A stretch of DNA of 32,832 nucleotides from Phellopilus nigrolimitatus. Its lineage: Eukaryota; Basidiomycota; Agaricomycetes; Hymenochaetales; Hymenochaetaceae. The translations under genes and the position numbers were made by a program. The notes below the pieces were generated by a model. The model was not told the origin of the DNA, did no database searches, and worked only from the letters and a program-made list of their open reading frames with translations. Shown here piece after piece: positions 1 through 12,538 of the stretch. Numbering within the stretch: the first letter of the stretch is position 1; each line of letters starts with the position of its first letter. The stretch covers positions 1 through 32,832 of the forward strand of contig JAJOHG010000288.1 in NCBI GenBank assembly GCA_021029095.1, read 5' to 3'.

Positions 1-804
1 TTTATATGTCCGTGCTCCCTCCGCCTTCTTTGACTGCATTTGTATGTTTTCTTCCCTCGGTGTTCCAGGACCACCCAGCCTTGCCCGTTCCTATGTCTTC
101 GAGAATTCCGGCGGATTGTCTTCCCGTCGATCACCTATCCTGATTATCTATAGAATGTTAAGGATGAGAACTGCGGAATAACCTGGTATGGACACCTTCG
201 GATGATTGAAAGGATATGTAATCGTTATGCAGGATCTGAATACATACAGATTTGTGGGCTTTGGTTGAGCTAAGTACCATCTCCGCCAAACATTACTGGA
301 CCATACATTGTTTATAAGTACCGCGCTACCGCGCTTAGCCTTGATTTTTCTCTGCTTTTCATTTATCTAGAAGACTAAGTATGAGCCACACAGTTTTCTG
401 AAGGACATAGTCTCTTATAAAATATGTTTCCTTTCGCTTCCTTTCCCCCTCTTCTCGGAACATTGAATCCCCTGTGGTGTTGTGAAACGGATTCCCATAT
501 AAGGCAGGTATCGGCCTCACCTGATCAAGCGCGGGGCGTTGACGTCCGACGTCGATATTGTTTACCAACCGTGTTCTGCTTAAGCCATGCCGATATCGGT
601 CCCTAATGATCAATACTCCTCCAAGTCGTGCTCGAAGAACGGACTTTAGAGCAGGGTATAAAAGGCCCGAACAGCTAAGACATTGACAGACGAGCTTGAA
701 CTCTGCAGACACGACTCAGATTGCTTGTCTCTAGCTGACGCTGATTTAAATCCTCGGATCTCAACTTTCGTGTAATCTGAAAGACGCTGCGAAAACCAAG
801 GACG
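1..804. other. 5' intergenic region upstream of the first monooxygenase
   Basis: No gene is supported here. The short open frames on both strands show no recognisable domain and no splice-consistent extension. The last 150 bases contain a plausible core promoter for the gene starting at 805 (listed separately). An upstream gene may end outside the window. Confidence 0.5.
657..663 (+). promoter_or_regulatory. Candidate TATA box of the first phenol monooxygenase gene
   Basis: The heptamer TATAAAA lies about 140 bp before the ATG at 805, a reasonable distance for a fungal TATA element with a short 5' leader. The assignment rests on motif and position only. Confidence 0.45.
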
Positions 805-3144
<2,340 letters not shown>

Positions 3145-3867
3145 TCTTGGTAATGCTCAATAACTACACTTTATCAAGAAGTACGTTGTTTTCTCCTTTT
3201 GTTCTTTGTACCCTATTATGTAAACATCTATTTTGCGAAATTTATCAAACATTGAGCTTTGCCAGAGAACCCTGACAAGGACTTGATGCGTTTACTCGAG
3301 TGCATGGAGCCTACTTGCCATCCTAATCAGCGATCAAGTTAGGAGGGTGTTCCGGCTTTCGCTTATTAGCTTGTCCTCCTATCCAATTGCGTGTCATCGT
3401 CTTCGGCGAAGGATTGTCGTCCCCCGTCTGAATTTTCTTCCATCATGATATCCTGACCTCAACGCGATATATAAAGCAGGGTAACCCTATCAAAATTTGA
3501 CTCATGCTGTTCGCCCACGTCGATCAGGATCGACTTTCCACGTGCGCGCGCTGGCTTGTACGCTCAGGTATGGATCGTCCTCCGTACCGCTTCTCGACTG
3601 GGTGAACACAGACATCATGGCGTTCGGGGAAAGTCCTCCGGATCACTTCCTGCCAACCTCGCTTATGAGCGTATATCCGGCTCTTTGTCCTAGAATGCTT
3701 TAAAGGCGCAGGATGTCTGTCTCTGCGGGACTGCAGGTTGCCTCCCCTTGGTTCTGCGGCAGCTGCTGTCGTTGAAGGCGCTCTCTCGGCTTGCCTTGGT
3801 ACGCCTTGGAACACTTTGATTGTACATACCATTAGCCACGCCGGCCTGCTCAACGACTGGTGCGACC
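3145..3867. other. Intergenic region between monooxygenase and lipase
   Basis: I see no supported gene. The stretch must hold the 3' end of the monooxygenase transcript and the promoter of the lipase. A TATATAAA-like motif near 3466-3475 sits about 400 bp upstream of the lipase ATG, so a longer 5' leader or leader intron is possible. Confidence 0.45.
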
Positions 3868-5161
3868 ATGGCCAGCCTGAGTGCTACCCTTGTCGTCCTC
3901 GCTCTGGTCCTCTCTTCGATTTCTTCCGTCTACGCATCGCCTTTTCGCGTCGTTCGCGAGTCAGCGAAGCGGGACAATATTGCTACGCTCACCGACTCTC
4001 AAGTTGTTGCGTTCAGGCCGTACACGTATTTTGCGAGCGCGGCGTACTGCACCCCGAATACGACGATCGACTGGGCTTGCGGCTGTCAGTTTCTCGTGTC
4101 CTAAAGCTCATCGTGAGCGACCCCGAACTTCCCTGAAATCTCATTCTGTCTTAAAGCCCACTGCGAAGAGAACTCGGGTTTTATGCCGACCGCGTCTGGC
4201 GGAGACGGTAACGAAACGCAGTACTGTGAGTGATAAAAAATACGAGTTTCTTCGATCGACTTCTATGACATTCTAACCTTATTTCTTATGTACATGTATA
4301 TCAGGGTATGTAGGATACGACCCCACGCTCGACACTGTCCTTGTCGCGCACCAAGGAACCGCTTCCATGTATGTTTTCTTTTTAAAGTATGCAATCCACC
4401 TTTCCTTGAGCGACAAATTCAGCATCGCGGATTTCATCGACGTGGACTTCTTCCTCGAGAGCCTCGACCCAGCGCTCTTCCCGGGGATCAGCCCGTCTAT
4501 CAAAGCCCACAACGGCTTCGCGGGCGCTCATGCCCGGTAAGCTTGCCCCTCTTATCCCGGCGTACATACATGTACCAGACATCTTTTCGATATCTAATCT
4601 TATCCCCAGCGCCGCGCGCGCGGTGCTCGCGGCCGCCGCGCAGACGCTCGCCGTGCACGCGGGCGCGTCCGTGACGACGGTGGGCCACTCGCTCGGCGCG
4701 GCGCTCGCGCTGCTCGACGCGGCCTTCCTCCCGCTGCACCTCCCGCCGGGCACCGCGCTCCGGTTCGTCGGGTACGGCCTCCCGCGCGTGGGCAACCAGG
4801 CGTTCGCGGACTACGTCGGCGCGCGCGCGCACGGGGCGGACGTGGCGCACGTCAATAACAGGCGGGACCCCGTCCCGATCGTGCCCGCCCGGGCGCTCGG
4901 GTTCCGCCATCCCGCCGGGGAGGTGCATATACAGGCGTCGGGAGCGTGGGATGCGTGTCCTGGTGCGTGGGCGGTCCGTTACCGCCTCTACTTCTATTTT
5001 TTTTTTTTTGGTTTACTTAAAAGGGAGTTTTGTGCGTTGTGTAAACAGGTCAGGACGACCCGTCCGAGCTCTGTATTGTAGGCGACGTCCCGACGCTCCT
5101 CTCCTCGGATGTGTCGGACCATACTGGCCCGTACGACGGGATTTTGATGGGTTGCACTTGA
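3868..5161 (+). CDS. Secreted class 3 lipase (6 exons)
   Basis: This is an alpha/beta-hydrolase of the fungal class 3 lipase family, expected to hydrolyse triacylglycerols or related esters outside the cell. Exons 3868-4084, 4157-4225, 4305-4368, 4423-4536, 4610-4962 and 5049-5161 join in frame to 309 residues, normal for the family. The protein starts with a hydrophobic signal peptide (residues 1 to about 23, ending SSVYA). The nucleophile elbow is VGHSLG with Ser182. The likely triad partners are Asp241 in NNRRDPVP and His297 in SDHTGPYDG near the C-terminus, by analogy with Rhizomucor-type lipases; His261 in GEVHI is the other candidate. WYVGYDPTLDT and HNGFAGAHAR are further family landmarks. 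Cysteines near the N-terminus and in the tail (CIVGDV...GCT) could form disulfides. Exon 5 is strikingly GC-rich compared with its flanks. Confidence 0.93.
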
Positions 5162-6484
5162 CCGAATTGTGGGGATTTATGTGTATGAGGGATATCGGCG
5201 TGTTTGTTCGCTTTTATTGGGATAGAGATGTATTACAGATTGATGGAGATAATTAGAGCCAACGCGCGTGACAGCGTGGTTGTAGCAACAGAAGACGATG
5301 CGAGTTGAAGGGAGCTTTGCGTCAGTGGGCGGAGTGAAGCAACTGGGTTACTTAGATTTGCGAGACGAGTCAAGGTCCTTACAATTCAGAATTCTGTTGG
5401 GTAACGTAGATGTCCGGCGCACCGGTGAATAAACAAACACACCGGCGAGTTTCCCGCTCTCGCCGCAAGTGCCCTTCTGCATCTCGACCATTTTCCGACG
5501 GATAGGAACCTACCGCCAGCTTGGCAGCCTATATTTCAGGAATCAGGATAGACTCCAGTACAGTACATCCCCACGAGAAAAAAAGGCCCGCTATAACGCC
5601 CCGCGCGCGCAATCCTCGGTCTCCACACGAAGTTAGTACCGTTCTCCACTTGCACGGGCAGCGCTGAGGTCGTCGAGAGGTAAATTCGCTAGTCAATCGC
5701 TGGAGGGTCGGACGGGAAACCGCGCTGGTTGACCTCGGGGCTGAGCCTCTGAGCCGCTGAGCGCCGAGAGTCCGTCGTGCACGTTTGAAGGTAACCCACC
5801 CCCGGGTGCATCGTGCACGTTTGTCAGTATTCCATTACCAATATAACAGAGAGGATGTACATGTATCAGCCCAGATATTAATTCCGCGGCCGTCGCTCGC
5901 GATCTGAGCGCAAGTAGCATCGGAGATCGTTCAAGGTCTGAGCTTATGTAATGTAATTAGATAAATCAGGCCGAGACAAAACCCAAGTTGGTGGCCATGC
6001 CGATCCGGGCATAGGCCGACAGCGGCGACGAACGGAAGCATTCCTCAGCCACAGGACAAGGTTCCCAGCTGCAACGCTGCCACGCTGGCGTCGCCGCTGT
6101 CTGTGCCGCAAAGCGCGGCCGCCTTCGCCTAGGTACCGAGAACGCGACCGCGACCGCGATCATTCCGACTTCCAAGGCGAAAGAAAACTCGCGGCGACGC
6201 ACGCCGAGGCCGACCGGCGATACAGAAGCGCGCGCCTGCGAAACATTACTTCTCCGAGACCCGCACCCGAATACAGAAAGCGCCCCCACCCACAGGCCCA
6301 GTGCTCGCTCTCAGGCGCCAGACATAAAGCACAGCCGGCACGCGGCTACGAAGGCTGCGTACCTCTTGTCCTCCGACCACCACCACCTACCCCTGCTCCT
6401 GCTCCTACCCCTGCTCCTGCTCCTCTTCGCCGAACGTCCACTCCACACTTCGACTTTACGCTTTGTGCCCGACCCCGACGACAG
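5162..6484. other. Intergenic region, no gene supported
   Basis: Several short open frames occur on both strands but none shows a domain, a credible splice structure or a plausible partner exon. The last 150 bases before 6485 are pyrimidine-rich, with a degenerate CCTGCTCCTGCTCCTA-type repeat around 6390-6425. This could be a promoter polypyrimidine stretch for the gene that follows. Confidence 0.45.
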
Positions 6485-8399
6485 ATGTCCGAGCACCGCA
6501 CCATGACGCTGACCGCGACGCCCGGTCCGCGCACCACACGCAAGCGGGCGCCAAAGACGTGCGTGCTCGCCTCTCCCTCTCCCTCACCGCCCTGCGAAGC
6601 GCTAACCCACCCCACCCGTCCCCAGCGAGTTCTGCGTCCTGATCACCACCCCGCCCCCGCTCCACCGGGCACAGAGCCTCCTCCCATCCCCGCGCGGGCG
6701 CGCGCGGCCCAGCACATACGATGCCAGCAGGTCAGTTACTACTATCAGCACGCTTGTGTCAAGTTAGGTGGCACGCTCTGACGCATACATGTACACTCCC
6801 CGGCCGGCCGGCTATGCAGCGGCGCGTCGACAACCTCCCATGACATCGCTCCCGGCCCGGGTGCGAACAACACCCACCACTCGGCGCGGCCGGCCAAACG
6901 TGTCGCGTCCCGCTCGCCCTCGCCTGCCCGAGCCCGACCGCCGCAGCAGAAGCGTCCCAAGCGCGTCACGAGGTCCGCGCTTCCCCTCCCCCGATCGCCC
7001 TTGCGCAATAGTTGCTTACTCACTTATCTGCAGCCCGCACCCGTCCCCTCAGGCCCGCGCAGGGGCGAGATGCGAGATGCCGAAGCCGGCGGGATCGGCA
7101 AAGGGATCAGACCCCGTATCGCCTCCGCCTTCGCAGAGAAAGCTGCTGCGGGACGCAGCGGCAACTCAGTCTTCTGCCGCCGTGCGCCCGCCGACGGGCC
7201 CGTGCACGAGCGGCCGCCGCGCGACCGCAGCGTCCGTCAGCCCGGGCTCCGCCCCGCTCAAGCTCGTCTTCAGGCCCGCTTCCGTTGCTGCCCCGTGCCA
7301 GGGCGGGCGCCAGAGCCGCCGTGCGAGCCCTCACACAACCGCCCGCGCCCACGCCCATGCGAGCCCGCGCGTGCGGCTCCTCGTGCGCGCACCCGTGCCC
7401 GTGCCCGCGTCCGCTCTGCAGCTCGGCGAGCCCAGCTCCGAGACGGAGTCGTCGTCGTCGTTGTCGGGGTCAGAACCGGAGTCGGCCGGATGCAGCGCTT
7501 CGAGTTCGTCGTCGTCGGACTTGAGCACCGCGAGCACGGGGCTCCCGACGCCCGAGAACACGCCCACGCCCAAGCTGCGCCCCCTGGACGACGACGACGA
7601 CTGCGAACCCGGGGTCGTCTCTCCTTCCCCTCTCTTGTCTTCGTCGGGCTTTATCGCTGATGATGGTTCGAGCACACGGGGTGCTGACGCGGACGGCTTT
7701 GGGTTTGCGAATATGGGGAGAGGAAAGGGGAAGGGGAAGGGGAAGGGGAAGACGATTATGCCGTGGCTGAATATCGCGCTTACGGGCTCGCCGGACGCCC
7801 ACGAGCCGCAAGACGAGCTCGACCTCGCCGACGAAGAAGCCCAAGTCGACGCCGAACTGAGCGGGGACGCTGCCACCACCGCGCAAAAGAGACGCAGAGA
7901 GCGAGCAGGTGGGAAAGACGGGAAAGCAGGTGGGCGGTGCGCGATGTGCGCCGCCTGGCTCGCGGCGCTGCGGTCGAGCGCGCCGGAGGAAAGCGCGTGG
8001 CTCGCGCCCGCGCCGCCGGGGGAGTGCGAGCGGTGCCGCGGCGCCCATTCTGGGGTCGATAATGATGATAAAGGCGATGCGCGGATGGACGTCGACACCA
8101 ATGCCGAGAGTCAGAACACGCTGGCGCCGATGTCCCCCTCGCCCTCCGCGTCCACCCCGCTCTCCGAGCCCAGCGAGCTCGAGGAGGACCTCGAGGACCT
8201 CGAGCTGCAGTATCCCGACTGGGATCCCGACTCCGTCTGGGACGCGCCCTCCGCGGACGCGTACGAGCGCGAGCTGCGCGCGCGCGGGCTGACGCTCCTC
8301 CCGTTCCCGTTCCTGTTCCCGCCGCCCGGAGATGACGCGCTCTACGGGCCGCTCGGGGGCTGCGGGGCCGCTGGCGCCGGCGAGCTTGTGTCGGTATGA
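6485..8399 (+). CDS. Low-complexity Ser/Pro/Asp-rich protein with a paired CxxC motif, function unknown
   Basis: I do not recognise the family. A four-exon model (6485-6558, 6626-6730, 6820-6972, 7034-8399) closes in frame to 565 residues; the acceptor at 6819 is the least certain joint. The open frame without splicing begins near 6768 and covers the same last exon. The early part holds TEFCVLITTPPPLHRA followed by Arg/Pro-rich basic stretches. The middle is disordered, with Ser runs, acidic runs and a GKGKGKGKGK tract around 7712-7750. Four cysteines are spaced C413-x2-C416 and C442-x2-C445, a possible zinc site. The last 80 residues are acidic and then Pro/Phe-rich. The composition suggests a nuclear or regulatory protein, but that is inference. 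GC is very high, which makes all frames look open, so the call rests on splice continuity and codon phase. Confidence 0.6.
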
Positions 8400-9471
8400 A
8401 GGTGCGGCTTCCGCCGGGACTGCTTTTGGATTTCCTGGCCTGACGTGGACAGAAGCCATATGCGTTCGGGGACCAATGGATCTTGTGGAATTGTTTTGGG
8501 GGCGCCGTGCGCGATGACACGATGACTACCGACGACGACGCGGTCTCTTTTCACTAGGATTAGGACGGATCTTCTCTATCCTACCTCAGCGCTATCTTGT
8601 TGTTTCCTGCTATGACCCATCTCTCACGCGCGGCCCCGAACCGATAGTGTTTGGATCTCTCGGATTTGCCTCTTGCTTTTCGTGTTTTGAGTGTTCTTTG
8701 GTCCTGTACTTGTATTTGTATTTTATGCTTTTGTACTCTGGAATATTGGAATGTGGAATTTAGGAAATATTTATGTTCTTTATTGGCTTGTCGAGTTCGT
8801 GCGTAGGCGAGCTGGGAGTTATACTTGTAGACGCTTGCGAGATGCAGACACCCGACTGAGCCAGCCAGGCACCTCACTTATCGTACTTCATCCAGCTCTG
8901 CAGTGGACGAAATCGGTGCCGATATCCTGAACCTTTTCATCTACGAGCGCCGATATCTTCTACCCGCTGACCGACTCCTCCGTCTCCCTCCCCGCTCCCC
9001 GCCGAAGGCGCAGTCCCAGTCCTATAGTCCTCGCGTCCGCCGACGCGGTCGACGTTCAGAGTCTGCAAGGACACCCCCCGCCCCTTCTGTGCGCCCGAGC
9101 TCGTGCGCCCGCAGCCAGAAGGGGCCGCAGTTGCATGTAGTGGCCAGGGTCGCTGGGGATGGCTGGGACCGCGCGCGACAATGGACATCCTGCCGCGCGG
9201 CGCCGCGCGGCGCATCTGTCCGCTCTGTTAATGCACCTCTTCCCGTCGATACCCCATGGCACTTTTGAACTGCATCCCAGCCCCTACGCGGGCTCGCTGA
9301 ATGGCATCGGCTGGCACCTAGATAAGACTGGAAATCGATGGTGAATACCAAATGACTTCGGTTTTGCTTGTTCCTCCTGTACACGCATCGTGTAAGTACC
9401 CATATAATTTGTACTGATGTTCTTTCATTGCTTTGCTGCTTGCGTCGTGGACTCGTACGCTTGACGTTCTT
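8400..9471. other. Intergenic region between the low-complexity gene and panC
   Basis: No gene is supported. The two neighbouring genes converge here, so the stretch should contain two 3' untranslated regions. Open frames between 8900 and 9390 on both strands are short and lack recognisable motifs. Confidence 0.45.
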
Positions 9472-10612
9472 CTAGTACAAGATCCTGCTGGTATCGCCCA
9501 GCAATATATTGTCAATTAGCCGTGTCTTCCCTACCCACACTGCTCCACTGAGAATCAGTACCCGATTCTCCTCGCTGCTAATTTTTGATTCGTGGTCCCC
9601 CACAACATCGAGAGTCCATGGGTCATTCATTTCCACGTAGTCCGTGCACATCTCCACTCCCGAGTTCTTTGCCATTCGCGCCTCTGTATCGAGTAGGTCC
9701 ATCGCAATTTTGACAACGTCTCTCTTCGACGCACCTTCAGCCCACGCGCCCTCGGCGGTCTTCAGCGATCGATAGAGCACAGGCGCGTACACGCGTTCTT
9801 CTGGGGTGAGGTACGCGTTGCGTGAGGACAACGCGAGACCGGCGTCTGCAGGGTGCGGCGAACGCGCAGTCGGGACGACATGCAGCGTCTGCGGCGTCGG
9901 GTGCGCGAGGAGGAGGTCCGCAACCATGCGCCGCAGGAGGAGCGCCTGCTGGATGTCCTTCTGCCCAAAGTACGCGTGCGAGGGCTGCACGGCGTTGAAG
10001 AGCTTTGTCACGACCGTCGCGACGCCGCGGAAGAATTCCGGTCGCGCTGCGCCCTCCATGACAGCCCCGAGGCCGTTCACCTCGACGAACGTGCCCGTCT
10101 GCGAAGGAGGGCTCTGCCTCGAGGATGAGGGGTACATGACATCGACGGAGGGGAGGAAGACGGCAGACGGTGTGCGCTGCGAGGGCACGCGGAGGGAGGT
10201 GAGCGCGTCGAGATCCTGAGGGAGAGTGCGCGGGTACGATGCAAGGTCCTCGTGTGGCGCAAACTGCGTCGGGTTGACGAAGATGGAGACGACGGTGAGG
10301 TCGTTCTCAGCGAGCGAGTGCCGCACTGCAAAAATTATAAGGAAAAAAAAAAAGCAACACAATCGTTAATGTAGAGTTGAGCTCACCGAGAGAAAGATGG
10401 CCTTCGTGGAGTGCGCCCATGGTCGGTACGAAGCCGACAGACTTGTCCTCCGAAAACGCCTTGCTCCTCCATTCGCGCAGCTGGGCGAGCGTCGTGAAGA
10501 TGGGGATCGGAGACTGCGGCAAGACGGTGCTCGTCGACATGGATGCACGTCGGGCGATGCTAAAGCCGCCCACTCGCAACGTAGAGAGACTCTTGGGAAT
10601 GGCAGCCAGCAT
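9472..10612 (-). CDS. panC: Pantoate--beta-alanine ligase (pantothenate synthetase, 2 exons)
   Basis: The enzyme condenses pantoate and beta-alanine with ATP to make pantothenate, the precursor of coenzyme A. Exon 1 is 10612-10387 and exon 2 is 10325-9472; the joined frame is 359 residues. The adenylate-forming signature is clear: PTMGALHEGH at residues 63-72, then the junction LSLV/RHSLAEND, VSIFVNPTQF, AYFGQKDIQQ (usually YFGEKD or YFGQKD), and the SSRN motif before YLTPEER. The C-terminus keeps ILSGAVWVGKTRLIDN. The first 24 residues are Arg/Ser-rich and could be a weak mitochondrial presequence; a second in-frame Met (residue 25, 10540) would give a cytosolic form starting MSTSTV. The gene is divergent from the Rpp40-like gene with 132 bp between start codons. 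The yeast counterpart is PAN6. Confidence 0.95.
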
Positions 10613-10744
10613 GAGCGTATGATTTTTAGCTCATGGCGAATTTTGTGGACTGTGTTGGCCGTCGGGGTCGACGGCACGCAAGTCCGATTCCGAGTTTGAG
10701 TCACCGACACCGACCGAGCTTCGTCTCGAACCACAACAACAACA
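10613..10744. promoter_or_regulatory. Compact divergent promoter between panC and the Rpp40-like gene
   Basis: Only 132 bp separate the proposed ATG of panC (minus strand) from that of the RNase P subunit gene (plus strand). Both genes are housekeeping, and no TATA box is obvious, so a shared bidirectional promoter is likely. If the alternative Rpp40 start at 10633 is used the gap shrinks to about 20 bp. Confidence 0.6.
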
Positions 10745-12209
10745 ATGAGCATGCATACAATTTCGAGGACAACGGTCTCGACGGGCTCTGGCTCATCAAC
10801 GCTGCCAGAACTGCTCAGCATCAGCCACCCGTTCGTTCAACAGGAATGTTGTCAGTTCTGTCAACCAGAGTTAACTGAAGCACGAGCTCAATTATATCTT
10901 CTAGCTTGACGTCGTCTTTCCTTCGCATCCTGTCTTAGAAGAAGCATTAAAGAAGATTAATGGATTTTATAAAAGAGGCCGGGTGGAGATACACAAGGTG
11001 CTGGAGGCAGCGTATACAATGACTGGCAAATATTCGTCACAAAGGTGAGCATTTCGGAAAGTATGCAAATGTGATTTTGAGATAGCTGAAGAATATATTG
11101 CTAGTGATCTTGTTGCATTGTCCATTGTTTCTATAGATACAGAGGATGTCTGGTGTATAGACCATCGTGGGGTGCTGGCACTATCTTTGACGAAACAAAC
11201 ATATCACGAACTCGGAGTCGTTGGCGAGAAACAGTCCAAGAGGTCTGACGAGCGTTTTCGTGAGTTCGATCATAGACGTCTGTATTTTTTATCTGAATCA
11301 ATTGTCAACAAAGTGGTTCAAATCGATCTTTATGACTGTCACTCGAGACTGTTTTATCGAGCGAAGGAAGCATTTCGATTGTGGGATGAGCGGCGAACTG
11401 CTCAAGGAGTCGGACCTTGGGAGGTGCTGTTTCAAGGTACGGTTCTTATAGAATCGTCCAATATACAACTGGCAATACTGACTGTTGTCCCAGGTTCTTT
11501 AGACTCTGAAGCACAATCGGATATAACAATGACGCCAATTCAGTCGTCAATGTCGGACGTAAACATACCACACGTAAACCTCAAAGTTCCAAAATATGCC
11601 GATAACGATGCCGTCGAGAAAGAAGAAGCGACAGAAGATTGGCATGGAAACATCTCGGAACTGTTCGAGTGGGTAGGGATGGCCTGTATCAGTTCTGACC
11701 GGTTCGTCTCTGTTCTTAGCTTGTTTATTCTTGCACTGACTGAAAAGAACATTTCTTGTCTAGATTGAAAACCAATGACCGTGCGAACCCATACGTTGCT
11801 GTATATGAGCCGCCTTCCCCCAATAAAATTGGAAACATATCTCATTTCAGCTGGCGCGGCTTCCTTCCTCCATCCTTTACCAGAACCATCATCGAGATTG
11901 CATTTGACGCGTACGCGCCTGTCGTATTTTCATTTACAATCAATAGTACTGACTTGCATGCGGTCTCACAGTCAAGACAGAGGGCTTACACGATCGGAGT
12001 TCATCACGTTAACTGCAAACACCTTCTCAGATGCCCCGCTCTCGTACGTCTCCCCTAAGGCCTTCGCAGAAGGCGCGAAGATCGAAACGAGGCAGAAACG
12101 CCCTGGAAAGTTTGTTCATTGCTGGAGCTTGCTTGCGAATACAGAACACGGAGATGACTCGGATGACAAGTTAGATTGGGTGCTGGCTACCTTGGAGTCT
12201 GCTGTTTAG
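10745..12209 (+). CDS. Ribonuclease P/MRP protein subunit Rpp40-like (6 exons)
   Basis: The protein resembles the 40-kDa subunit of nuclear RNase P/RNase MRP, which processes tRNA 5' ends and pre-rRNA. Proposed exons 10745-10834, 10905-11044, 11105-11436, 11494-11701, 11764-11910 and 11972-12209 close in frame to 384 residues. Landmarks matching the animal protein in order are LDVVFPS near the N-terminus, GVLALSLTKQTYHELGVVG (the leucine/threonine segment around residues 95-115), SELFEWVGMA near residue 240, YVAVYEPP, WRGFLPPSFTRTIIE, and FITLTANTFSDAPLSYVSP near 315-335, followed by a W-containing tail. The first splice (donor at 10835, GTTCAA) is unusual; an alternative is start 10633 with donor GTTCGT at 10831. 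The 57-bp intron at 11437-11493 is in frame without stops, so retention would add 19 residues. Divergent partner of panC. Confidence 0.82.
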
Positions 12210-12538
12210 TTTCGCTAGTTTCTTTTTTTGTTGTGTGTGCTCGTGGTGCGGTATCATTGGTGTCGCTGTAACATGCTTATTGAAGTGATGCTCTGAAGCA
12301 GATTAACTGAACCTGCAGCGGAGTTTGAAAAGAAGCGATGCTAATCGCCTGAAGATTCTCCTCGAGCCTCCTTATCTACGAATTATTATTTCTCAAAGAA
12401 AACTCTTCGGTTCCGCGATTGGACTTGAGCCTTGATTCTACATCTGTATGTCGACGGCTCGGCGTGTACTTCCCTGTTGAACTGCTGTCAAACATCCAAG
12501 CCATTAAGTACTAGTACTAGGTGTTGCAACTATCGCAA

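Noticed and set aside
6745..8520. Long open frames on the minus strand and in other plus frames (for example 7470-8459 minus)
   Set aside because: They are shadows of the GC-rich coding region at 6485-8399. Their translations are Arg/Ala/Pro repeats with no motif, and only the chosen frame links to upstream exons in phase.
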